Source: Gammaproteobacteria bacterium
Lineage (GTDB): Bacteria > Pseudomonadota > Gammaproteobacteria > Steroidobacterales > Rariloculaceae
Length of the DNA: 64,000 bases
Reading direction: 5' to 3'
Assembly: GCA_022825505.1 (NCBI GenBank)
Contig: JAJDWR010000059.1
Span: 1-64,000 of the forward strand
In this document: one piece after another, positions 56,750-64,000 of the stretch
How positions within the stretch are numbered: the first letter of the stretch is position 1
How the letters are laid out: each line of letters begins with the position of its first letter
Position numbers and translations under genes: made by a program
The notes under the pieces: generated by a model
Databases searched by the model: none
What the model was told of the DNA's origin: nothing
The model's input: the letters and a program-made list of their open reading frames with translations, nothing else

Positions 56750-57424
56750 TCAGGTATTGCTGACGATCAGGAAGCGGGCTTTGGCCGGAGGATCGAACAC
56801 ACTACTGTAAAAGAAGCTATCCCGGATTTCCTCAATGCCGAAATGCGGGGAAATCAGGTCCAGAATTTGTTTCTTTTCAAAATGGTACGGCATCTGGATG
56901 AGTTTGTCGCCGAACTTGTCGTAATTGACGAAACGCCCTTCCTCGCTGCTCATGATTTTCAGCAGAAGTGTGCCGCCGGGCCGCAGAATCCGTTTAATGC
57001 TGGCGACGTATTCGTAGTGATTGAACATGCAAATCGAATGATAACAACCTCGATCGAGCACGAGGTCGAATCGGTTCTCAGACAGGTTTGAAGCGGAAAT
57101 ATCGTCGAGCAAGAACTCGATTTGCAGGCCTTGTTCCCCGCCGAGCGCGAGTTTGGCCTGTTTGATGGCGGTCTCGGAAATATCGGTGCCTACAAGCCGG
57201 TGGCCCCTGCGGGCAAGTTCCATCGCCTGCGATCCGCTGCAAGTGCCGAGATCGAGGATGTCGAGTTGGAGCAAATTCCGCTCACGAAAGAATTCTTCGA
57301 TATCGGGATCGAGTCGGTCATTGAACCACGGCCATCGATTCTCGCCATAGACGGTATACATCGCATGGTTTTTCCTTTCCCACTTGTCGCGGTTCCACGA
57401 CTTAAGCCGTTGCCTGATGTCCAT
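56750..57424 (-). CDS. class I SAM-dependent methyltransferase
   Basis: Protein of 224 residues; start ATG 57424 (MDIRQRLKSWNRDKWERKNH). Longer readings to 57550 add a non-conserved stretch. The SAM motif I is LDLGTCSGS (57-65), then DISASNLSENRFDLVLDRGC with motif II/III character, and a RILRPGGTLLLK strand near the middle. It most resembles small-molecule methyltransferases of the thiopurine/UbiE-like general class. It sits inside the segment that separates the truncated and intact halogenase copies. No ribosome-binding site is clear. Confidence 0.75.
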   Translation of the reverse strand: MDIRQRLKSWNRDKWERKNHAMYTVYGENRWPWFNDRLDPDIEEFFRERNLLQLDILDLGTCSGSQAMELARRGHRLVGTDISETAIKQAKLALGGEQGLQIEFLLDDISASNLSENRFDLVLDRGCYHSICMFNHYEYVASIKRILRPGGTLLLKIMSSEEGRFVNYDKFGDKLIQMPYHFEKKQILDLISPHFGIEEIRDSFFYSSVFDPPAKARFLIVSNT

Positions 57425-57431
57425 GATCGCG

Positions 57432-58028
57432 CTAAAAATTCGCCGGGGAATGCAACACTGTGAATGTATGGCTGCCGGGCCCGAGCGGGTAAACAAGATC
57501 GGGGCCGGCCCGTCCAATGCCGCTCCCGTTGAATTCTTCGCTGATTGCATCGGTGGGAATTTGGACGAGTTCCGGTTCGCAAAAGTTGGCGTCGGCGCGG
57601 ACTTCGTTGGCCGGAGGCGTCGGGAGACTCAGAAAAGCCATCGTGTTTTCCGGCACGACGAAGCAGTAATCGTGGATATTGCCATCCACCGACCATTCGC
57701 TTTCGATGCGGTCGCACATTGAATCGTTGAGGTGGTCCCACTTTTTTGGACAGGTTGTTAAGGTGTACTCCGAGTGACGGACGGAGGGCGGTGTGGAAAC
57801 CCACCTCTCAAGCTTCACGCGCTCTTCCTTCGACAAAGCAATTTCCCCGCCGCGACCCGCATCGCACAACCCCCGGCATGCCGATCCAACGCAAGGTACC
57901 ATAACCCACCCCATAAACGAGTGTAGCATTACGTCCCGGCGCGCCGCCCGCGCAAGCGTCAGGAGCTTGCGCTGTAGTAACGATTCGCGCCGTGACGAAT
58001 ATGCTGGGATGGCAGCACATCGAAACAT
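57432..58028 (-). pseudogene. mosaic hypothetical frame with IS630-like transposase piece
   Basis: An open frame of 198 codons without a recognisable whole-length family. Around 57788-57843 it reads IALSKEERVKLERWVST, like the N-terminus of IS630-type transposases. The rest (CPKKWDHLNDSMCDRIESEW and HDYCFVVPENTMAFL) does not continue that family. It may be a join of element debris and a separate C-terminal fragment of unknown origin. Coding is doubtful. Confidence 0.35.
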
Positions 58029-58283
58029 GCCTCGTCGGTCTGAGGCGAAGCCTCGCTAGAGCAGTAGCAGCGTTACAGTCGTATCTTCTCGAAAGTCTGC
58101 AAGCCCACGATGAATGTGTCGGCCTGAATCGAATTGCGCGCCTCGCTACCGATCAAGTCAACCAAGCGTGAAGCGGTAGCGTACAGATTGGGAACATAGC
58201 GATTTTCTCTCCCCAGGTACCGCGAATCTCTCGATTTTGCCAAGAAATGCGATGCCCCCGGGCGATATCCGGTCCATACAATC

Positions 58284-59387
58284 GTGGCACTTGAACACGT
58301 GCCCCCGGGCACATCGACCGATTTCTGGACGGATTCCATGCACGATCCCGCCTACAAACTGCTCTACTCGCACCGGCGCATGGCCGCAGACCTGCTGCGC
58401 GGATTCCTGCCGGACGGCTCGGAGGCGGGCTTCGATTTCGACACGCTGGAACCGTTGCCGGCGTCGCATGTCGGGCGGGGGCTCAAGCGGCGCGAGGGCG
58501 ACCTGATGTGGCGTTTGCGTGCCCGGACGGCGCCGGGCGATGGGTGGGTGCATGTGCTGGTGCTGCTGGAATTTCAGTCCAGAGTGGACCGGCACATGGC
58601 GTTGCGGGCGATGACCTACACGGGGCTCGCCCTGGAGGGGTTGGTGCGCCGTGGGGAGGGGTTTCGCGAGGACGCGCGCTCGACGGTTCCGCTGCCGCCG
58701 GTGATCCCGTTTGTAGTCTACAATGGGAAGCGGCGCTGGACCGCGCCGCTGGACGTTTCGAAGCTGTTCGCCCCGGCGCCCCCGGTGCTGGCGCGGTTGC
58801 GGCCGTCGAACCGGTACGTGCTGCTGGACATGGGCAAGGCGGATGTCGGCGGGGTACCGTGGGACAACACGGTCGGCTTGCACATCGCGTTGGAGAAGGC
58901 CACGCTGGAAGAGGCGCAGCCGGTTTTGCGCCGGCTGTCTGCGACGCTGGCGGGACCGGAGCATCTGGGGCTGCGGGTGGCGTTCGCCGAGTGGCTGAGG
59001 CGGTCGTGGGCGGAGGAGTACGGCGTGCTGGCGGACTTGGAAGACAAGTCGCGCCGGAACCTGGACCGGATGGTGGCTGAAGGAGAGGTGGAAGCTATGG
59101 GATCGTTGGCGGTTGAGAGGTGGCGGGAGCAGAAGGCGCAGATTCATGCGCGGGGCCGGACGCAAGGTCGCATGGAGGGCCGCACGGAAGGTATTGAACA
59201 CTATCGGCACTCACTGGCGCGTCAGGCGTCGCGCCGATTCGGCGCCAGCGCGGGCGAACGCCTGACGGCGCTGCTAGCGGGCATCTCGGAGCCGGAGCAA
59301 TTGGCGGCTGTGGGCGACGCGATCATCGATTGCAAAACGGGCGCAGAGTTGCTCACGGCGGCGCGGCGAATCGCCGGCGTAAATTGA
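58284..59387 (+). CDS. Rpn-family nuclease/PD-(D/E)XK transposase-like protein
   Basis: Protein of 367 residues, start GTG 58284 or ATG 58338 (MHDPAYKLLYSHRRMAADLL). The Rpn/YhgA-like signature is clear: HDPAYKLLYSH, then EGDLMWRLRART and LLEFQSRVDRHMALR, which supply the D and E-x-Q of the nuclease core. The C-terminal part has the DUF4351-like tail with ARGRTQGRMEGRTEG and QASRRFGAS. Such proteins promote recA-independent recombination. The reading frame looks intact. It lies within the rearranged segment between the halogenase copies. Confidence 0.88.
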   Translation: MALEHVPPGTSTDFWTDSMHDPAYKLLYSHRRMAADLLRGFLPDGSEAGFDFDTLEPLPASHVGRGLKRREGDLMWRLRARTAPGDGWVHVLVLLEFQSRVDRHMALRAMTYTGLALEGLVRRGEGFREDARSTVPLPPVIPFVVYNGKRRWTAPLDVSKLFAPAPPVLARLRPSNRYVLLDMGKADVGGVPWDNTVGLHIALEKATLEEAQPVLRRLSATLAGPEHLGLRVAFAEWLRRSWAEEYGVLADLEDKSRRNLDRMVAEGEVEAMGSLAVERWREQKAQIHARGRTQGRMEGRTEGIEHYRHSLARQASRRFGASAGERLTALLAGISEPEQLAAVGDAIIDCKTGAELLTAARRIAGVN

Positions 59388-59393
59388 ACCGCG

Positions 59394-59510
59394 GAGCAAC
59401 TGGCGCCGAGCACGTTTTCGTTGTGGAGGCGCAAGCTTCGGCGGTGGGCGGCGGAGAGCGGGGCCAACTGCGCGGCGCGGTTTGCGGAGTTGGCGGATTC
59501 GCCGCCGCGC
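59394..59510 (+). pseudogene. remnant of an IS66-type accessory protein (TnpA-like)
   Basis: The plus strand reads EQLAPSTFSLWRRKLRRWAA, followed by a segment with ARFAEL, in the frame of 59394. The STFSxWRRKLR and ARFxEL pattern is characteristic of the small IS66 TnpA protein. No start or helix-turn-helix beginning is present upstream, as the region abuts the Rpn gene stop. It is a fragment of an insertion sequence. Confidence 0.5.
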
Positions 59511-59581
59511 AATGACACGTCACAAGGCTCGGTCAGCTACGCTGTGAGCGCTCGGCGAACAAACTCGGGGATCGTAGTTAG

Positions 59582-61075
59582 ATGGAGGAGAAAATTCGCG
59601 TAGTCGTCGCCGGTGGCGGTACGGCTGGTTGGTTGACAGCTTACAGTCTGGTCACGCGGCTGGGTAACCTGCTCGAAATCACCCTGGTCGAATCCGACCA
59701 GATCGGAACCGTGGGTGTCGGCGAGGCGACCGTGCCCACCATCCGCAATTTTCACCATATCTTTAAGGTCGACGAGCGCGAGTTCATGCGCGCAACCCAG
59801 GCAACCTTCAAGCTCGGTATTTTCTTTGACAACTGGGGCGCGCCGGGCGAAAGCTACATTCACTCGTTCGGCGATATCGGGCAAAGTACCTGGATGGCGG
59901 GATTCCACCAGTACTGGATGGAAGCGCATGCCAATGATTTTGGCGGCAGCCTGGAGGACTATTGCCTCGAATTGAAGGCGGCGAAGGCCGGCAAATTCGC
60001 GGCAAAGGTAGGTGAGACGCCACTGGCGTACGCCTATCACCTGGACGCAACGGCCTACGCCGGATTTCTGCGGCAAAAAAGCGAATCGCTCGGCGTCCGG
60101 CGAGTCGAAGGCAAGATCGGCGAAATTACCGTTGATCCGGTGACGGGCAATATCCGATCGCTGGAATTGGAGCAGGACAGGCAGGTCGCCGGTGATTTCT
60201 TTATTGATTGCACCGGCTTCAGAGGCCTGCTGCTCGGCGGTGCATTGGATGTCGAATACGAGGACTGGAGCCATTGGCTGGCCGCCGACCGCGCTCAGGC
60301 AGTGCAGACGAAAAGTACCGAGCCGCCTCCCCCCTATACACGCGCCGTTGCACATTCCTCCGGGTGGCAGTGGCGTATCCCCCTGCAAAGCCGTACCGGC
60401 AATGGCCTTGTCTACAGCAGCCGGTTTTGTTCCGACGACGATGCCCGTGCAACCCTGCTCGGCAATATCACTGGAAAGACCATCACCGAGCCCCGCCTCC
60501 TGAGATTCAAAACCGGTTTCCGAACAAAAGCGTGGCACAAGAACTGTGTTGCCATCGGTTTATCGAGCGGCTTTCTCGAGCCACTTGAATCGACCAGCAT
60601 ACACTTGATTACCACTTCGCTGATCCGCCTGATGAAGCTCTTCCCGTTTTCAGGCGCAATGGCGCCGCTGGCCGAGCACTATAACCGTGAAACCCGGATT
60701 GAATGGGAGGCAGTGCGCGATTTCATTATCCTGCACTACAAGCAGACGCAACGGGATGACAGTGAATTCTGGAATTATTATCGCACCATGGATATCCCGG
60801 AGAGCCTCGCTCACCGCATGGAGCTCTTTCGGGAAAACGGCCATGTGTGGCCGGATTTGGTGAACCTGTTTCGCACGCACTCCTGGGTTCAGGTAATGAT
60901 TGGGCAGGGTTTGTTCCCGAAACATCGTCACGGTGCAGGTCGTATATTGTCACCGGAGGCGTTAAGGCGAGAGCTCGAAAAGCTGAGTTCTTTTGTAAAT
61001 CATAATCTTGCCAAGCTGCCTGCTCACGAGGACTTCATCAAACAGTATTGCCCGGCGCATAATCGGGCTACGTGA
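59582..61075 (+). CDS. flavin-dependent tryptophan halogenase
   Basis: Halogenase of 497 residues. The FAD-binding start is VVVAGGGTAGWLTAYSLV (GGGTAG at 11-16). Active-site lysine is K77 (FKLGIFFDNW) and catalytic glutamate E336 in LEPLESTSIHLI. The WxWxIP signature is at 262-267 (SGWQWRIPL). Length fits the PrnA family. It would chlorinate or brominate an indole using reduced flavin and oxygen, though many members next to TonB receptors have unknown substrates. The ATG at 59582 has the weak site GTTAG upstream. Its first 258 bases are repeated at 56296-56554. Confidence 0.93.
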   Translation: MEEKIRVVVAGGGTAGWLTAYSLVTRLGNLLEITLVESDQIGTVGVGEATVPTIRNFHHIFKVDEREFMRATQATFKLGIFFDNWGAPGESYIHSFGDIGQSTWMAGFHQYWMEAHANDFGGSLEDYCLELKAAKAGKFAAKVGETPLAYAYHLDATAYAGFLRQKSESLGVRRVEGKIGEITVDPVTGNIRSLELEQDRQVAGDFFIDCTGFRGLLLGGALDVEYEDWSHWLAADRAQAVQTKSTEPPPPYTRAVAHSSGWQWRIPLQSRTGNGLVYSSRFCSDDDARATLLGNITGKTITEPRLLRFKTGFRTKAWHKNCVAIGLSSGFLEPLESTSIHLITTSLIRLMKLFPFSGAMAPLAEHYNRETRIEWEAVRDFIILHYKQTQRDDSEFWNYYRTMDIPESLAHRMELFRENGHVWPDLVNLFRTHSWVQVMIGQGLFPKHRHGAGRILSPEALRRELEKLSSFVNHNLAKLPAHEDFIKQYCPAHNRAT

Positions 61076-61208
61076 GCACCCAACCGCCGTCATTAACCCC
61101 GACAACTTCATGTACAAGGACGTTACGGCGTCCGAGCCCGAAATCCTTCGCAGGCTTCAGCAGGCAGGCGAGCGCATTCATAGGGGAGACTGAAACCAGG
61201 TGCTTGTG

Positions 61209-61238
61209 ACAGGCCCCCTGAACCAACAGGGGGCCTGT
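61209..61238. terminator. perfect hairpin between halogenase and TonB-receptor genes
   Basis: ACAGGCCCCCTG (61209-61220) pairs with CAGGGGGCCTGT (61227-61238), 12 bp perfect, six-base loop AACCAA. It lies between the ends of two convergent genes (61075 and 61273). No T-run on either side, so a bidirectional terminator is plausible but not certain. Confidence 0.55.
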
Positions 61239-61272
61239 GCAAAGATCGTTGCGTCCGGCGGTATTTCGCTCG

Positions 61273-63606
61273 CTATTCGAGCCGCATCCTGAGCGTTACG
61301 CCGAACTCCCTCGGCCGGCCCACGACACCCTGGTCGATGCCTGCCAGGACCGCCGGGAATCCACCCTGCCGGTAGTACTCGTTGGTCAGATTGGTGCCGA
61401 AAAAGGCAACATCCCAATTGCCGACGGCCGGCGTCCAGGTGATCCTGCCGCTGGCCAGTCCGTAGGCCACATTGGCCCGGGACGGCCAGTGAAAGCGCCG
61501 GTCGCGGAAGGTTACTACGTCGTCGATCCAGCCGTAGTCGGCGCGGACCATGACCGAACCGCCGCTGCTGAGATTGTTGTCCCACTGCAAACCGATGCTG
61601 TATCCGGTTTCGGGGGCATTCTGGAACTTGTCGCCGACCTGGATGGTGGTCGCCAGACCCGTGTCGGTATATCCCGCGTCGAGCGTCGCAAGGGTGAAAT
61701 TCACCAGGAACGAATCTGTCGGCCTCCAGACGCTCTCGATCTCGATCCCGCTGATTTCGGCCTCGCCGGCATTGGTCGTGGTGGCTTGCCCGGGGGTGAG
61801 CACCTCGCCGACCTGGATACCGGCCCACGTCCCCCAGAAGTAGGTCGCGTTGAAGCGCAGCCGGTTGTTCGCGAAATCCGACCGCAGGCCGAGCTCGTAG
61901 TTGGTCAGATACTCGGGGTCAAAGGAAACGATGCCGTTGTTCGGCAGTTCGGGATTGAAGAGCGAGTTGACGTCGCCGCCGTTGAATCCCTCAGCCCCGG
62001 TGATGTAACCCATCACGTTGTCGCTGAACTGGTATTGCAGGGCGAGCCTTGGCGTGAAGGCGTCGAAGCTGGCGTCGAAAACCAACGGTGCGCCGCCCTG
62101 AACGTGCCGCTGCGGTATCCGCCCGAAATACCTCGTCCCCTGCTGCGGATCACGCACGCCTTCGCCGCCGACGCAGGGAAGGACATCGCGGGGGTTGCCG
62201 CTAATGCCGCAGTAGACTTCCGAGGAAAAGTCCTCTTCGGAATATCTGGCGCCGACCGTCAGCGAGAGTTGCTCCGTGAGGTCGAAGACCACCTCGGCGA
62301 AGATGGCCGTATCCTCCGTGGCGATGAGGTTCTCCGCATGGCGATAGCGCGGACACGTGCGAATTCGGGGACAGTTAACTGAGCCCGGTCGATCCCAGGT
62401 CTCCCAGATTTGATCCTTGCTGAGCACCTCCAGGTCGTGATAGTACACGCCAAGCACCCAGTTCAGCCGGTCTGAACTGCCCAGGAACTGAAACTCCTGC
62501 GTGGTTTCCTCCCGTTCCTGGTAGTCCCACAATTCGAAGAACACGAACGGCGTCGAATCCCTATCGAAGAATACGCCCCAATCCTGTTCGCGCGTGGATG
62601 TGATCGAACGGAAGGTAAGGGAATCGTTGATGTCCCAACTCAGATTGGCCGTGAAGGTCTCGTTGGTGCTGTCGTAGCCGTCGCCGTCGAAGGGGGACCC
62701 GCTGAGATATTGCTAGCTTCGCCCGTGGGCATACAGTTCGTCTGTGAACTCCAGGCCGGCCGAGTTGTAGCACTCTGGCCCGCCCCCACAACTCCAGGGA
62801 GCCATCCCCCACGGTACCGGGAAATTCTCGACGACATCCCACAACACGTTGGCCTGCATGCCCGCGTCGTTGTTGTTGTAGGCCGCCGTGAGCAATGCCG
62901 TGAACGAGTCGTTGGGCTGCCATTGCAGCATGCCCCGCAAAACCGTGTTGTCGATGTCCCCGTAGGATTCGTCGACATGAAGACTGTCGACGTAACCGTC
63001 CCGCTTCAGGCTCGCCGCAGTGATCTTGGTCAGGACCGTGTCGCTCAAGGGAATATCCACGTTGGCAACAATGTCGGTACGGTTGTATTCGCCGAAAGTC
63101 GTCTTGATTCTTGCGCCGAACTCCTCCTGCGGCTTCTGGGTCACGTACTGAACGGCCCCGCTGATCGCATTCTTGCCAAAGTAGGTGCCCTGCGGGCCTC
63201 GCAGGACTTCGATGCGCTCAAGCTCAACCACATTTTGGAGGGCATCCGCGCTGCCGGACTGCACGACGTCGTCGATATAGCGCGCCACGCCGGGGATGCC
63301 GCGAATTGTGAACACTCCCGCATTACCTCCGGGCCCGCCGGCGCCGCGTATGTCCACGTTGGGCAGGAGCATCTGAAGATCCCTGATGTTCTCGATGCTT
63401 CGAATCTCAATATCTTCGGCACTGAGCGCCGAGACGGCGACCGGTACTTCCTGCAGGTTTTCCTCGCGGCGCCTGGCGGTGACGACGATTTCCTCGAGCA
63501 CCGCAACGCCCTGTGCCCGTGAGTCGACGGGTACGATCGTGAATACCAGGCCCATTGCCAGACCGAATGCGACCATGCCGATCCGGCCAAAGTAGCTGTT
63601 GAACAT
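61273..63606 (-). pseudogene. TonB-dependent receptor interrupted by one in-frame amber codon
   Basis: Start ATG 63606 with GAAGGGAG upstream. The signal ends near PVDSRAQG, then LEEIVVTARRREENLQEVPV is the TonB box and plug start, and VELERIEVLRGPQGTYFGKN the plug core. Codon 298 (62713-62715) is TAG; reading continues in the same frame as QYLSGSPFDGDGYDSTNETF and on through a normal barrel to ITWTPAVGNWDVAFFGTNL and VTLRMRLE. Total 777 codons, the normal receptor length. A single substitution (for example CAG to TAG) explains it. It could also be a sequencing error or suppressed in vivo. Confidence 0.85.
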
Positions 63607-63787
63607 TATGTGGTTCTCCCTTCTTGCAGGTCGCCCGCTTATCTTTCGAGATACGTGGTACCGATCCTTCTCCAAGTGTTGGATGCTCGATATTCGCAGT
63701 TCGTTTAGCTTGCTGATCCGATTACCGGGAGTCAGTCGGCCGCCTCATGATTATTGTTATCCGTCTTTAGGAAAAAGTGATGCAAGG

Positions 63788-64000
63788 ATGGTGCGCACAG
63801 ATGCACGATTTCAGGCTTCGGTGGCCGCCAATGATGCCTACGGTCTCCTCAGTGGCCGGATCACTTATACGCCTGCGGCCGATAACTGGGATGTCGCCAT
63901 CTTCGGCACCAATCTGACGGATCAGTGGTACAGACTGGGCGGGTTCTCCGCGGTGCTTGCCGGTCTCGATCAGGGCGTCGTCGCCCGCCCGCGCGAGATT
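63788..64000 (+). pseudogene. C-terminal fragment of a related TonB-dependent receptor, cut by window edge
   Basis: The frame from about 63800 reads DARFQASVAANDAYGLLSGR, ITYTPAADNWDVAIFGTNLT and GGFSAVLAGLDQGVVARPRE. This closely follows the last 75 residues of the receptor at 61273-63606, but in the opposite orientation and only from its C-terminal region. No start codon with a ribosome-binding site precedes it, and the upstream bases are the divergent leader of the other receptor. It may be the broken end of a gene that runs into the next part of the contig. Confidence 0.7.

Noticed and set aside
58073..58339. 88-codon minus-strand frame before the Rpn gene
   Set aside because: Its end (ADTFIVGLQTFEKIRL) looks protein-like, but the start overlaps the Rpn gene and no family is recognised, so I did not call it.
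61081..61196. short plus-strand frame after the halogenase ending QQAGERIHRGD
   Set aside because: Possible 27-residue peptide from ATG 61110, but no ribosome-binding site or family; may be remnant DNA.
62561..62923. frameshift as the explanation for the split TonB receptor
   Set aside because: Translation shows the two halves are in the same frame across the TAG; an insertion or deletion is not needed.
1..64000. CRISPR array, rRNA or riboswitch
   Set aside because: No regularly spaced repeats, no rRNA segments, and no riboswitch core was recognised on either strand.

Overview
The window is most likely chromosomal DNA of a high-GC gammaproteobacterium, probably environmental or host-associated. 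The evidence is gene order: rpsT lies divergent from murJ-ribF-ileS-lspA, rplU-rpmA-obgE is next to ispB, and there is a FimT-PilV-PilW-PilX-PilY1-PilE minor-pilin cluster of the kind seen in pseudomonads and xanthomonads. Large TonB-dependent receptors (TBDRs), a flavin-dependent tryptophan halogenase and PQQ propeller enzymes fit a free-living or symbiotic heterotroph. No species can be named from the sequence alone. No gene-free stretch exceeds about 300 bp; the longest is 52481-52776, which holds an IS256-type transposase remnant and two hairpins.

Layout. 1-2.4 kb: two DUF3526 ABC permeases, the first cut by the window edge. 2.4-4.3 kb: a CobW-type zinc GTPase and a DUF1826 protein behind a Zur-like palindrome. 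4.3-5.3 kb: a 48-residue membrane protein, a DUF924 protein and tRNA-Thr(CGT). 5.6-12 kb: the type IV minor-pilin/PilY1 cluster. 12.1-14.6 kb: an orphan NadS-like antitoxin, then a tight four-gene operon on the minus strand (DUF1538, DUF1538, PII, CBS) in which every junction overlaps. 14.7-26.2 kb: housekeeping genes (lspA, ileS, ribF, murJ, rpsT, obgE, rpmA, rplU, a MATE exporter, ispB), with an in-frame 21-bp tandem repeat ahead of ileS.

26.2-40.6 kb is a catabolic and accessory region: nitroreductase, an atypical sulfatase lipoprotein, DUF1244, a PQQ dehydrogenase, a DUF5916 barrel protein, a BoxD/PaaZ-like aldehyde dehydrogenase, gamma-glutamyltransferase, lactate permease and a PhoD-like phosphatase. 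tRNA-Pro(CGG) at 40.8 kb marks the entry to a second accessory block. From about 43.4 to 52.7 kb the base composition drops, most strongly at 49-52.5 kb. This block carries an FG-GAP protein, aldose 1-epimerase, two tandem ThuA-DUF1080 fusion proteins, a PQQ dehydrogenase with an inserted cytochrome c, and an atypical Gfo/Idh/MocA protein, and it ends at the IS256 remnant. Together these look like an acquired periplasmic sugar-oxidation locus, plausibly acting on 3-keto-glycosides.

52.8-64 kb is a decaying TBDR/tryptophan-halogenase region. It has an intact 1096-residue TBDR, a 5' fragment of a halogenase gene, a methyltransferase, mobile-element debris, an Rpn-type nuclease, an intact halogenase, a second TBDR interrupted by one in-frame amber codon, and an inverted C-terminal fragment of a related TBDR running off the right edge.
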